DNA of 63,289 bases from Methanolinea sp. (GTDB taxonomy: Archaea > Halobacteriota > Methanomicrobia > Methanomicrobiales > Methanospirillaceae): positions 1-63,289 of the forward strand of contig JASFYI010000002.1 in the NCBI GenBank assembly GCA_030055515.1. Direction: 5' to 3'. The position numbers were made by a program, and so were the translations under genes. The notes beneath the pieces were generated by a model, which saw nothing but the letters and a program-made list of their open reading frames with translations, was not told the origin of the DNA and made no database searches. This document shows, in pieces, positions 26,670 through 36,050 of the stretch. Within the stretch, counting starts at the first letter, position 1. Every line of letters begins with the position of its first letter.

Positions 26670-27136
26670 GTGCCGGGTGCGGGCGGGGACTATCATTCCG
26701 GGATTGGAGGCGCGATCTGCGGGCGGAACGGGGACCCGGAGAGGCCTCATCGGTTCATTTTTACGGTAAGGTCTTATGGCTCATTCAATAGTATGCTGAA
26801 AAACATCACGGCTTTTAAGATGCCAATCCATGGTATTATGTAATTTTTGCGGGATGCTGTATACCAGAGAGGCCCCCTGTGAAACCTGGGATTCATCAAT
26901 AAGCGACCTTTTTTTTAATGCGGGGGGGGCAATGGAGGATATTCAGTCTTGACCGTTTACTCGTTTCCGGACTTATTCTTTGCGCATGCGCTATATTTCC
27001 CTATCTCGGAAAATAATTTGAATATAACATATATTAAAGGGAGAGGAGAATCATATTCAAATTAGGATAGTTTTGGATTAGAATATATCGAGGAAAACAT
27101 ATTTAAAAAAACAAGTAATTCAAACATCCATTTCAT
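26670..27136. other. Intergenic boundary between GC-rich chromosome and AT-rich island
   Basis: About 470 nt in which composition changes: GC-rich up to about 26750, then increasingly AT-rich with poly-T and poly-G tracts (26908-26930). No gene or RNA is recognised. It ends with the TATA box of the lipoprotein gene. Confidence 0.5.
27099..27107 (+). promoter_or_regulatory. TATA box of the lipoprotein gene
   Basis: ATATTTAAA lies about 34 nt before ATG 27137, placing the transcript start only a few bases ahead of the start codon. The surrounding DNA is AT-rich, which lowers certainty. Confidence 0.4.
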
Positions 27137-27709
27137 ATGACTCTGTCAAGGTATTGTATACTAATATTGATGGGACTTATTTTATCGATGATTTTTATGT
27201 CAGGGTGTCTTGAAAGAAGACCATCAGAGGAAGGTTTGAAACCACAATATATTCCTGAGACATTAGATACTTTTTATCCCATTGATTTGAATAATGCAAT
27301 TTATCTCATGAATGGTCTAATTTTTGAAAATTTTAGTGAGAATAATATTTCACTGCCGATTTACTATATACGGGGAAGAGATTTCAGCGATGGAAAAGCA
27401 GCACAATGGATTATTGGGACGAAAATTAAAAATGAAAATTATTTTGTTCTTATTGAATCGAATAGACAAATATTAATCCCATATCAAGGAAAATTCCCTG
27501 AAAGGCCTATAACCATTGATAAAATTATTTCCCCTGATTCTTTAATACAAAAAAATATTCATATTATACAAAACAAACTTGGAAAAGATAGAAAATATTT
27601 CCCTATTACAATTGAATTAATTGATGATACTTATTGCATAATGCCATCTTCGATAAAAGATCAAAATTACATATTTTATTTTAATGCGTATACAGGAGAT
27701 GTTATTTGA
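27137..27709 (+). CDS. Small lipoprotein of unknown function
   Basis: 190 residues. The signal peptide ILILMGLILSMIFMSGC ends in a lipobox Cys at about 24. The mature part is beta-rich and Asn/Ile-rich (ISLPIYYIRGRDFSDGKAAQ, FPITIELIDDTYCIM); no family is recognised. Its stop is 8 nt from the convergent VWA/Ig gene. AT-rich codon use places it in the island. Confidence 0.75.
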   Translation: MTLSRYCILILMGLILSMIFMSGCLERRPSEEGLKPQYIPETLDTFYPIDLNNAIYLMNGLIFENFSENNISLPIYYIRGRDFSDGKAAQWIIGTKIKNENYFVLIESNRQILIPYQGKFPERPITIDKIISPDSLIQKNIHIIQNKLGKDRKYFPITIELIDDTYCIMPSSIKDQNYIFYFNAYTGDVI

Positions 27710-27716
27710 AAATTTT

Positions 27717-30700
27717 TTATTTTAATTTTATATACACTTTCCCAGGTGGAGGCATTGTTTGAGTGGGTGTAGGTAAAATATTAATCACGGGTCCGGGGGC
27801 ATCAATTGCATTTCCAACAACCCTGAATTTTAATTTCGCATCCGGCGGAAATTGATTCCTATTCACTGAATATGATCCTTTTTTATTTAAAGGATTCTTG
27901 AGGAATTCACTATCGTATTCACTGGATTTTACAAGTATCCATGTTTTCCCATCATCGATTGAGAGATAGCAGTCTTCCCTCACTTTTTTAACCCCAGTGT
28001 ATTTTCTATCCCATTTCCACATGACGATATTCGATGGTGTTTCTGATACCTCTGGATTTGAAAATTCAAGTGTACTGGAATTGACTCCTTCAGAGGTCAT
28101 ATTTGGAACCCCAGTTATGTATGTTTTGGGAAGTCTCAACTGCGAAGGCCCAAAAGTACCGTTGAAATACACGTATGAATTGTTTCCAAAAATGTTGATT
28201 GTTCCATCGCTGAGAACCTTTAATTTGTATGTTGCCTCCCATGTCTGACCAAGTTTCACAGTTCCTACATTGAAGGTTAACCTGTGGCTTTGGTTAAATT
28301 CTTCAGATTGATCGATTTCATAGGGATAGGGCGGTTCGTGGAATGGTCGAGTCCTATTTTGATCGTAGAAATCAATTGTTGTGGTGGGAATATACTGGAA
28401 AACCTTGTAGCTTTCATTGACTGTGACGATATCGTAATTTACCTCAATCTGGTCATATCCCATATTAATGAATGTGTCAACACCTGCTTCTTCCTGGAGC
28501 TGTCCTGCAATTGTTTTATAAATTTCTTCTATATTCGCAGAGGTTCCCTCAAAATATTGTCCCCCAGTACTTTCAGCCAAGACCCGAAGAGTATTATTCC
28601 CTCCCGATGTCAATTCATTTGCATACCCAATTGAATATATCTTTATATTATTACTCTTTGCGTAATTCGACATGTTCTGATTACTGTTAATCCCACTGCC
28701 AAGCCCTGAAAATTTACAATACCCCGTCGATAAGTCACCGTAACTTGTAGGGTTGCAACTATCAGAACCAGTCCCCCGAGCCAAGGGATCTCCATAATAA
28801 TTGTAATCCCCATCGCTCAGGAGGATTATTGCCTTGATTGCATTGGTTCGCCCGTTTGTTATCAGCTCGTTGATTGCCTTGTAAAGACCGTACCTCATCG
28901 GAGTTCCCCCCGTCGGAACCATATTATTGATTGCAGTGATAATTAACGAGGGGCTATCTGTCAAACTGCTTTCAATAACTGCATAATCGCCGTAATTTCG
29001 GTTATCTGCAGGATAATATGTGTTTATATAAATTTGGTGGTTTGAATTCATATCATAATTTTCAGTATAAGGCCAGTAATTCTGAGTATTATATTGTGTA
29101 GGGGTATCCCAATAACCATCCCGGTATACCCACCTGAAACTGGAACTGCTTATCGACGTTGAGGTGGATGAGACACCGTATACATTTGTCCAATCATAGA
29201 ACCAGCCTTTCAGATTCCTGTTGGCAAATCCAGATCCATTCTTATAACAATAATATGTCCCGTCAAGGTATCGGTAGACAGGAGCCAACTTTGCCCATCC
29301 GTTTGTCCCGAATGAAACCAAGCCGATATGATCCCGTGTCGGCCCCACGTGCATCACATTCACGAATTCCCGCGAGGCAGACATTACGGGAATCATTCTG
29401 TCGGGTTCATCCTTTAGCATGCTACCGGAACGATCAGTGCAGAGAACAACGTCAATCGGTTTGGGACGTAAAGCCCACCCATCACCCTTTAAATTCAACT
29501 TGACAGTAATGGTACCACTCACATTCACTGTCTGGGGAAACACATCAGTGCTAATCGATAAATAGGGATAGTTCTTCCATGTGAGGAGCACCGTTTTATT
29601 AGAATATTTTCCCCTCGAGACATTTTCCCAATGTGCAGTGACAATACAACTGCCCGAAGCCGTATCATCGTAGAAGGGGTCTGTCCAATTTCGGGTAAAT
29701 TCACCTGGATTGAAATATACAATGGCAAACCCATCACTATTTGTCTGAGCTGACGTGGAGACTAATTCCGGGTCTCTCGTGACAACAGGGTAGAACGGTG
29801 TCGCTTCATATTGTATTGTGCCGAGACTGAATGTAACCGTCTCTCCCTCGACAGGATTCCCATTTTCATCAATAACCTTTGCCATCAGCATTGCCGGCTC
29901 CCATCCCTCGACATCCCGGCTAGCCATGGTATCTGGAACGGCAGTGAATTGTAAGTCCTCGGCCTCTTGACTCACAAACCAGATCTCTTTAGAAACCGTT
30001 GGAGGTGGGTCGCTTGCGATTGCCTTTGCAGTGATGTTGAATTTTCCAATGGATGTTTTTGGTCCGTATGTGAGCATGACCTGTCCGATAGAATTAGAAT
30101 AAAGTATCCTATTTTCAATTTCTTCGTTCGTTGCAACGTCAGTTACTATTACCTGGACGGGAGAATTCATCACACCATTGCCAAATTCATCGACCACCAA
30201 ATAAGTGATTGCAAAAGAACTTTTTCCATCGGCGTATACCTTGGGCGGTTTTCCCTGAACACCTTCAGGTTCAATTGTCTGGGAAATGGCTACTGGTGAC
30301 CTGTTGGCAATTATATTGATGAAATAATAATTATCAGGGATTGTTCCCATCTCCGGATCCACCCTGATTACATTGATACTGGGAGAAAAACTCGCCCTTA
30401 ATATTGCTATTGCATCACCCTTTTCATTGACCGGAACATTCGCGACAGTCGAATTTGAATTCAGAAATATCGCATCACCTAGGGCAGAGGACACCATAAA
30501 AATGACTTTTTCTGCAATTCTCCGATTATCAATCGGATTTCCCCACCGGTCACTATATGCCATTGTGATATTAACTATCGATCCTACTGGTGCTTCACTG
30601 GGAACGTCATATTTCGCCAATGCATACGGAATATCGTGGTCAATCTTCTGAATGAACTGTTTTTCGAGAATTGTCTCGATACCTTCATATTCATACCTGA

Positions 30701-31355
30701 TGAATGCCTTCAAAGTTGCATTTCCACTCTTGTATTTCACAGTGAATTTAGATTCTGCCATACCTTCGTCGTTTGTCGTAGCAATTGTAGGTTGGAAAGC
30801 CCCCATTTCATTCTCTAAAATCTGGAAGCTAACCCCAATATGTGGAATAGGATATGTTTGGTTAAATGTGAATACACGAGCATATGTAAAATCAGTCCCA
30901 TTTGCGACAAGCCAATCGTTCATGGTAGTAAAAGTAATATTATCCGGAATAGGATTCTGAATCCAGATTTTTTCCTCGCAAGTGAAGTCTTGGTATTTCA
31001 CAGTATTATTTTCTATATATTGGACTCTCACTGAAAATTGCACGTGTCCATCCTTTTTGCCTGACCTGAATGTTGTTTCGGCAGTTCCAGAAATATTGGT
31101 ATTTGTTATTGGCGGGATAAATTGGCCCATATCAGGATTATCAAGGATAAACTCAACAGGAATGTCACCGATTCTATTGTTTCCGGAATCATAGACAGTT
31201 ACTATCACAATGGTCGTGTCCATTCCGTTCGCGATAAGCCCCTGGTGACCTATAATACATTGGATATGGTCCGGTCGGGGGGTGTCACCAATTACAGGGA
31301 CGCAGAATATCAAACCAATCAGGATAATCGAAAGCCAATTACGATTATTTACCAT
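27717..31355 (-). CDS. Large secreted protein with Ig-like (Big_1/invasin-type) repeats and a von Willebrand A domain
   Basis: 1213 residues from ATG 31355 (GTG 31367 is an alternative). A signal peptide (WLSIILIGLIFCVPVIG) is followed by about five Ig-like repeats of the invasin/Big_1 type, seen in recurring phrases such as VTVYDSGNNRIGDIPVEF, AKVIDENGNPVEGETVTFSL and FATNDEG-like turns. A VWA domain begins near 635 with the metal site DVVLCTDRSGSML (Asp at about 641) and FGTNG. A beta-rich tail ends Pro/Thr-rich with no C-terminal TM helix. Likely a cell-surface adhesin or matrix protein. It is divergent from the pilin-like operon. Confidence 0.85.
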   Translation of the reverse strand: MVNNRNWLSIILIGLIFCVPVIGDTPRPDHIQCIIGHQGLIANGMDTTIVIVTVYDSGNNRIGDIPVEFILDNPDMGQFIPPITNTNISGTAETTFRSGKKDGHVQFSVRVQYIENNTVKYQDFTCEEKIWIQNPIPDNITFTTMNDWLVANGTDFTYARVFTFNQTYPIPHIGVSFQILENEMGAFQPTIATTNDEGMAESKFTVKYKSGNATLKAFIRYEYEGIETILEKQFIQKIDHDIPYALAKYDVPSEAPVGSIVNITMAYSDRWGNPIDNRRIAEKVIFMVSSALGDAIFLNSNSTVANVPVNEKGDAIAILRASFSPSINVIRVDPEMGTIPDNYYFINIIANRSPVAISQTIEPEGVQGKPPKVYADGKSSFAITYLVVDEFGNGVMNSPVQVIVTDVATNEEIENRILYSNSIGQVMLTYGPKTSIGKFNITAKAIASDPPPTVSKEIWFVSQEAEDLQFTAVPDTMASRDVEGWEPAMLMAKVIDENGNPVEGETVTFSLGTIQYEATPFYPVVTRDPELVSTSAQTNSDGFAIVYFNPGEFTRNWTDPFYDDTASGSCIVTAHWENVSRGKYSNKTVLLTWKNYPYLSISTDVFPQTVNVSGTITVKLNLKGDGWALRPKPIDVVLCTDRSGSMLKDEPDRMIPVMSASREFVNVMHVGPTRDHIGLVSFGTNGWAKLAPVYRYLDGTYYCYKNGSGFANRNLKGWFYDWTNVYGVSSTSTSISSSSFRWVYRDGYWDTPTQYNTQNYWPYTENYDMNSNHQIYINTYYPADNRNYGDYAVIESSLTDSPSLIITAINNMVPTGGTPMRYGLYKAINELITNGRTNAIKAIILLSDGDYNYYGDPLARGTGSDSCNPTSYGDLSTGYCKFSGLGSGINSNQNMSNYAKSNNIKIYSIGYANELTSGGNNTLRVLAESTGGQYFEGTSANIEEIYKTIAGQLQEEAGVDTFINMGYDQIEVNYDIVTVNESYKVFQYIPTTTIDFYDQNRTRPFHEPPYPYEIDQSEEFNQSHRLTFNVGTVKLGQTWEATYKLKVLSDGTINIFGNNSYVYFNGTFGPSQLRLPKTYITGVPNMTSEGVNSSTLEFSNPEVSETPSNIVMWKWDRKYTGVKKVREDCYLSIDDGKTWILVKSSEYDSEFLKNPLNKKGSYSVNRNQFPPDAKLKFRVVGNAIDAPGPVINILPTPTQTMPPPGKVYIKLK

Positions 31356-31578
31356 GATGGCACACACCCGTATTTATTCGTGTAGTATCTGCTCATATAT
31401 GATACAAGAATATATATGTATGCCAATGGAACCCCACCGTAATTATGAGTCCCTCATTCTCTGGAAACCAATTGACACATTTCATTCAACAATAAATTTT
31501 TCTATTGGGAAAACAGGTATTTTGTTAAAATGTTCGTCAGTAATCTAAAATTAGTAATAAATATAGGACTAACCGGAT

Positions 31579-32703
31579 ATGACACTCGGTGATTCTGGAC
31601 AATTGTCGCTTGATTTTTTAGTTGGTATTTCGATTTTTGCTATCGCACTCATTCTCGCATCGACACTAATATCTGGTCTTCTCATTGGATTGCAAGCAAA
31701 GCAGATTGATTTAGACGCTGTCGCGTATCGGACGTCCGTCATCCTCGTTGAAGATCCGGGGGAACCTAGTACATTTGCTTCTAGTTTAAGGATTCAGGAA
31801 GAAAACCAATGGGAATTTATCGGGCATGACCAACGAGATAAGGTCAAACGGTTTGGTCTCTCGAATTATAAAAGTACCCCACGGATTCTCTCTGAACAGA
31901 AAATATTAAGTTTTTTTAACAAGGCACCATATCCGAGGGCAAATTTTCAAGATCTCTCCGAGTATCGCGATCGTTTAATTGGGGGGAATTATCCCTACCA
32001 TTTTAATATTTCTTTGAAAATTGAAAATAATAATCCCCTCTATTGTGGAGAACCATTCTGGCAAAATAGTAAATATGGGTATATAAAGAGAATATTCCTC
32101 GTCAAGAAACAGAGTGTTGTCGGGGCTACTGTTGATATGCAAAATTTTGTTGGCTCCCCTCCTGCCACAACGTATCAGTTCATAGTATCCCTCCCTTACA
32201 ACAGGTTATATGATATGCGCAGGAGTCCGCAATATTGGATTGAACCAACAAAAGAAGATATCACAATAAATTTGGTTAAGTGTGAATTTATCCGAAATCC
32301 CGACCTTCCACCCGATGAGAACATCAGAATTGAAAATATCTATATGACTTTTGAAGGAATTTATATTAATGGGACACGATTATCAAATTATCCATTACCC
32401 TATCGAGATTTTTATGCATCGATTGACGGAAATACTCCTGTGAAATTTAATTATTCTCATGGAGTACCCGATGGTCCTTTGAATGTGATGGATAGCATAA
32501 AGATAACATTTCCCGCTGGATATTTCATTCCCCCTTCTGCATTCGCAGATCTAACCCTCATTCAAATGAATGTCATTTTTACATTCACACCAGATAGTGT
32601 CAATATAGATTCCCTCAACAATATTTATTCATTTGAGCCCAACAGTCCGGGTTTTTCCCAACCTTCTCTTCAATACGGAGTACTTGAGGTCCGCATATGG
32701 TAA
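31579..32703 (+). CDS. Pilin-like membrane-anchored protein (archaeal DUF7287-like)
   Basis: 374 residues. The N-terminus, GDSGQLSLDFLVGISIFAIALI, is a short hydrophilic leader followed by a single hydrophobic helix, like archaeal type IV pilin-type proteins. The large remainder is a beta-rich exterior domain with Asn-rich segments. It leads a five-gene run on the plus strand with 4-66 nt overlaps or short gaps. A TATA-like AATAAATATAG lies about 20-25 nt before the ATG, so the transcript may be leaderless. Its role is probably a major or minor subunit of a pilus-like structure, or a secretion-associated surface protein. Confidence 0.7.
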   Translation: MTLGDSGQLSLDFLVGISIFAIALILASTLISGLLIGLQAKQIDLDAVAYRTSVILVEDPGEPSTFASSLRIQEENQWEFIGHDQRDKVKRFGLSNYKSTPRILSEQKILSFFNKAPYPRANFQDLSEYRDRLIGGNYPYHFNISLKIENNNPLYCGEPFWQNSKYGYIKRIFLVKKQSVVGATVDMQNFVGSPPATTYQFIVSLPYNRLYDMRRSPQYWIEPTKEDITINLVKCEFIRNPDLPPDENIRIENIYMTFEGIYINGTRLSNYPLPYRDFYASIDGNTPVKFNYSHGVPDGPLNVMDSIKITFPAGYFIPPSAFADLTLIQMNVIFTFTPDSVNIDSLNNIYSFEPNSPGFSQPSLQYGVLEVRIW

Positions 32704-33227
32704 ATGAATCCGGTCAGCTTTATACGATTGAGGGGATTGCTGCATCCGTGTTAGTTTTGACAACATTGTATATGGTTCTCAATACGACGACTATTCTCAC
32801 CCCGGGAGAGACCCACATTTCAGACATGCAGCTTGAACAGCTCGGGAATGATATTCTCGCGGTAATGGACGTAAACCCGGAATGGACAGATAGTGGGGAT
32901 GGTTTCCCGGAAAGCCCACTCCAACAATACATTCAGAATAATGACGACGAAGGTTTTAAAAATCATTTTAATAATCTTGCAAGAATGGCTATAGATGGTG
33001 TAAATGAGCGTGAAATTTATTTTGCCGCATATTTAACATATCGGACAAATGAAGGCATTAAAACTGAACCATTTTTTGAATATTGGCAATTCACCCGTGA
33101 ACATGCAGTGAAAGTCACCCGATGGGTAAATGTCGATAATAGAAATGGTCAAATGAATTCGAATTACCCAGGTATCAGGGCAGAGAGACAGACTGTCCTG
33201 CTGGAGGTTCTCTTATGGCGGGGTTGA
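32697..33227 (+). CDS. Pilin-like protein (archaeal DUF7288-like)
   Basis: 176 residues beginning MVNESGQLYTIEGIAASVLV followed by the rest of a TM helix (LTTLYMVLNTTTI). This N-terminal pattern (GQ, two to four residues, E-G, hydrophobic helix) is that of haloarchaeal DUF7288-type proteins encoded beside other pilin-like genes. It overlaps the previous gene by 7 nt and the next by 13 nt, so the run is translated as one operon. The exterior domain is short and unassigned. Confidence 0.7.
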   Translation: MVNESGQLYTIEGIAASVLVLTTLYMVLNTTTILTPGETHISDMQLEQLGNDILAVMDVNPEWTDSGDGFPESPLQQYIQNNDDEGFKNHFNNLARMAIDGVNEREIYFAAYLTYRTNEGIKTEPFFEYWQFTREHAVKVTRWVNVDNRNGQMNSNYPGIRAERQTVLLEVLLWRG

Positions 33228-33586
33228 ACGAGGAAGGTCAGTGGATTGTACTTATGGGTTTTGTAATTAGTATAGGGATTTTTTTCCTCGCCCTCCTGAT
33301 AAACCAGTCTATTCTCGTCGGCCAAACTACTGCAGAAGCTGTCCTCGAATTCCCCAAAGCCGATATCCAGGATTTAAGGAGCGAAATTTGGCTGATATAT
33401 ATACGAAACTTCAATCAACAGGAACGGGATTCCATTATTAAAGATATCAAAACCATTTCCCTATTGAAGAAAAACTCTGTTGTAGACATCGATCCCACCA
33501 CATGGAAAATTCATTTTAATAATGGCATCACGACTTATACGGAGGAGATTTGTGACGCACAAGGTTCCTGCAACTTTTATTATTAA
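33215..33586 (+). CDS. Small pilin-like membrane protein
   Basis: 123 residues. A short leader (MAGLNEEGQW) precedes one hydrophobic helix (IVLMGFVISIGIFFLALLI). The exterior part contains a Cys pair near the C-terminus (EEICDAQGSCNFYY). It overlaps both neighbours. No specific family is recognised beyond the pilin-like layout. Confidence 0.68.
   Translation: MAGLNEEGQWIVLMGFVISIGIFFLALLINQSILVGQTTAEAVLEFPKADIQDLRSEIWLIYIRNFNQQERDSIIKDIKTISLLKKNSVVDIDPTTWKIHFNNGITTYTEEICDAQGSCNFYY
33541..33547 (+). promoter_or_regulatory. Ribosome-binding site deciding a GTG start
   Basis: GGAGGAG lies five bases before GTG 33552. It is inside the preceding gene and marks the start of the next one. The longer frame from ATG 33522 has no such signal and would add 10 residues without similarity to a pilin leader. 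Confidence 0.7.
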
Positions 33587-34037
33587 AATAAATGATAATG
33601 AATCTGGCGTTTCACAAATGCTAGAATATATTTTGATAACCAGTATTCTAATCATTTTTTTCACTATAACCATCCTCACGGTTACAAATACTTTTATTCA
33701 GGACCCCGCCGATTACCTGACTTATCATGCGTATACTGATATAGGTAATGGCGTCAGTACACGTATCGTTGATTTATTCGCGATTATACCCTATAATTCA
33801 AATGCTCATATCGTATCAAAATTTGATATCCCTGATGATGTGGCAGGAAAGGATTATATCGTAGAAATAGTGCAAGGTCCACCAGGAAGTCCCGATGACC
33901 GACAAATTGCAATCTATGGCAGTGGGTCTATTAAATCTATTATTTCCCTTTCAGGGATCGGAAAAACAGTATTTGGAACGGCCGAAGGAAAAACAACTGC
34001 GAGTGGTTTGAATTATATTGAATATCAATATCCGTGA
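33552..34037 (+). CDS. Pilin-like membrane protein
   Basis: 161 residues from GTG 33552, chosen for the strong GGAGGAG five bases upstream. A basic leader and NESGVSQMLEYILITSIL resemble archaeal pilin N-termini (hydrophilic leader, Glu five residues into the helix-proximal segment, then a hydrophobic helix). The exterior domain is beta-rich (AGKDYIVEIVQGPPGSPDD). It overlaps the preceding gene by 35 nt. Confidence 0.7.
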   Translation: MTHKVPATFIIKINDNESGVSQMLEYILITSILIIFFTITILTVTNTFIQDPADYLTYHAYTDIGNGVSTRIVDLFAIIPYNSNAHIVSKFDIPDDVAGKDYIVEIVQGPPGSPDDRQIAIYGSGSIKSIISLSGIGKTVFGTAEGKTTASGLNYIEYQYP

Positions 34038-34046
34038 TGGGATCAA

Positions 34047-34844
34047 ATGACTTTAAACAAGAACAATCCAAAAAAAAATTCCGCCGTCTCCGAGACCGTC
34101 GGCTACGTCATCATCTTCGGCATCATGATGAGTGGCATCGCCCTCGTCACCCTCTTCGGTTACCCCGCCCTCCTCTCCCAGCAGCAGGAGGCAAACATCC
34201 GGAACATGGAGCGGAACATGATCGTGCTCCAGAGCGACGTCAACGCGCTCGTCTACAAGAGCGTTCCCTACAGGGAGACGACGATGCAGGTGAGCGGCGG
34301 GGTGCTGTCCGTGGAGAAGCCTTCGGATGAAAAATCGCTATCGATAAGGGTCGATGGTGCTGATGTCCTCGAGTTGTCATCTTCAGCGAATCGATTCCTG
34401 TTCGGAGGCCTGGTCTTCGCATCGGATTCCGGGCTGCCGCTTGTCACCCTTCAGAATGGGGCTGTCGTAAAAAGAGATATCAGTGGCTCGGTGATGCTCT
34501 CGGAACCGCGCTGGTTTTTTGATGAAGCCACCGCGACTCTTGTAATTACTTTAATTCAAATAGATTCGGATAAACCTCTGGCAAAAAGTGGCATTAGCAC
34601 GATAATGATGGAAATATATCCTTTTGATATCACTGCCGGCTCAAATATCATCAATAATGACTATAGCGCGAGTCCCAAGGAAGTTTACATAAATTATAGG
34701 GATGTCCAATCTGATTATAAAAATGCATGGGAAAACTACTTCCAAAACTCCATGAAAATGGAGAAAACCGTATCTGATTGGAAAAAGGACAATGTGAAGA
34801 GGCTCGTCGTCAAGGCCTGGAAAGTCAAAATTTTGGACATTTAA
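34047..34844 (+). CDS. Pilin-like protein (archaeal DUF7289-like) with mosaic base composition
   Basis: 265 residues. The N-terminus NSAVSETVGYVIIFGIMMSG is the classic archaeal pilin/archaellin class signal with a TM helix, then QQQEANIRNMERNMIVLQSD as in DUF7289-type proteins. Bases from about 34080 to 34322 are GC-rich with G/C-ending codons, while the upstream 30 bases and most of the 3' half are AT-rich like the island. This suggests that the N-terminal part was exchanged with a resident paralogue. It closes the pilin-like operon. Confidence 0.75.
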   Translation: MTLNKNNPKKNSAVSETVGYVIIFGIMMSGIALVTLFGYPALLSQQQEANIRNMERNMIVLQSDVNALVYKSVPYRETTMQVSGGVLSVEKPSDEKSLSIRVDGADVLELSSSANRFLFGGLVFASDSGLPLVTLQNGAVVKRDISGSVMLSEPRWFFDEATATLVITLIQIDSDKPLAKSGISTIMMEIYPFDITAGSNIINNDYSASPKEVYINYRDVQSDYKNAWENYFQNSMKMEKTVSDWKKDNVKRLVVKAWKVKILDI

Positions 34845-34904
34845 TATTTCATTCACCCCCCCCAAAACCACAACCTCCATCACCCTTCCCGCCTAAATTC
34901 TCCC

Positions 34905-36050
34905 ATGGTACTCGAAGAGACCCTGCTCTTTGACACGGCGGGGGGTGCCGACGCGTTCATAAAGTACCTCCGGAAGAGGGGGTGCAAGGCGCACAGGAAG
35001 ACGGTGACAATTTTTTTCGAGGACGAGGACCTCGAGGGGACCATTGACAACGTGATCGCATTCCTCGATGGCCTGCTCGAAAAGGAGAGGATGTCCTGCC
35101 TGGGGGGAGAGCGGAACGCAGGATCCGGGACGATGCATGCAGGGGAGGAAGGTGCGGGAGCGCAAGGAGAGGGCGGGGAAGACCGCGGGCAGGAGAGCGA
35201 GGACGAGTGTGGAGGGGAGATCTGGACGGCTGACAGGGCCGGCAGGTTCTCGGGGACTGTCCACACCCTCCAGAGGCTGAAGTGGGCGAGGGAGAAACTT
35301 GGGGATCTCATCGATTCCCGCGACGAGGGAGATATCCTCTTTTCGGAAGAGTACCTCCGGGCCCAGCAGGAAGTCCATGTCCAGAACCTTTTCCGCGCGG
35401 GATTCCCCGTCCTCGAGAAAGCCCTCTCGGAGAGGGGGATCCAGCTCCCATCCCGGGAGGAGGACGAAGATATCCCGCCGGAGAGGGTGATAGAGGCCAA
35501 AACATTCCTCTTCGTGCACGATATCCTGCAGGAGAACGGGCTCGTGGAGAAGGATTCCGACGGGACCTTCAGGCTCACGCGGAAAGTCCCCGCCGGGGAG
35601 TGCCGGGTGAGGATAAGTGCGGACGATCTCCTCGAGTTTGACGACGGGGACCTCTCCTCCGCGGGGGTCTCGTCCATTATCCGGGTCACGGCCGGAGCCC
35701 AGCATGCGGCGGTGATGGAAGGATCTGTCATCGTGGAGTTCTCGGCCGAAGACATCGAGGACGGGCTGGAGGGACTCGAGGTCGACGTCGAGAGCCTCGA
35801 GGAGTTCCTCTCGCGCTTCGAGATGAAGCGGCTCGCGGTCATGGCGGTCATCGATGCCGTGCACGGTGCGGGGAGGATCCCGCTCGGGAAGCTGGAGGAA
35901 ATTCTCAAGCGGTACGAGATCGAGACAGGAGATGTCCTAAGGAGGGTGGTGGTCACGCTCGAGCCGGACTTTCTCTCCACTCTCGTCGCCGAATTGCGCA
36001 AGCTCGGGTACCTCGCCGGGTCGCAGGAGAATATCCGGCTCGCAAAATAG
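34905..36050 (+). CDS. Conserved-looking protein of unknown function with acidic linker
   Basis: 381 residues. The first 70 form a small alpha/beta domain (LLFDTAGGADAFIKYLRKRG, CKAHRKTVTIFFEDED). A Gly/Glu-rich linker (about 75-105) leads to a mostly helical region (LQRLKWAREKLGDLIDSRDE) and a C-terminal segment that may be a winged-helix-like pair (VLRRVVVTLEPDFLSTLVAE, RKLGYLAGSQENIRLA). Codon use is back to the GC-rich chromosomal type. No family is recognised and no signal peptide or TM helix is present, so it is probably cytoplasmic. It starts 60 nt after the pilin-like operon. Confidence 0.7.
   Translation: MVLEETLLFDTAGGADAFIKYLRKRGCKAHRKTVTIFFEDEDLEGTIDNVIAFLDGLLEKERMSCLGGERNAGSGTMHAGEEGAGAQGEGGEDRGQESEDECGGEIWTADRAGRFSGTVHTLQRLKWAREKLGDLIDSRDEGDILFSEEYLRAQQEVHVQNLFRAGFPVLEKALSERGIQLPSREEDEDIPPERVIEAKTFLFVHDILQENGLVEKDSDGTFRLTRKVPAGECRVRISADDLLEFDDGDLSSAGVSSIIRVTAGAQHAAVMEGSVIVEFSAEDIEDGLEGLEVDVESLEEFLSRFEMKRLAVMAVIDAVHGAGRIPLGKLEEILKRYEIETGDVLRRVVVTLEPDFLSTLVAELRKLGYLAGSQENIRLAK

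Larger units (their letters stand above)
26760..34850. other. AT-rich island encoding surface and pilin-like proteins
   Basis: From about 26.8 to 34.05 kb, and again in the 3' half of the 34047 gene, codons prefer A/T in third position, unlike the strongly G/C-ending codons on both sides. All seven genes inside encode exported or membrane-anchored proteins: a lipoprotein, a VWA/Ig protein and five pilin-like proteins. No integrase, transposase, tRNA boundary or direct repeats are visible, so acquisition by homologous replacement is as likely as insertion. Confidence 0.65.

Noticed and set aside
26670-27136. Integration site or insertion sequence at the island edge
   Set aside because: No terminal inverted repeats, target duplication, transposase, integrase or tRNA is present at either boundary of the AT-rich region.
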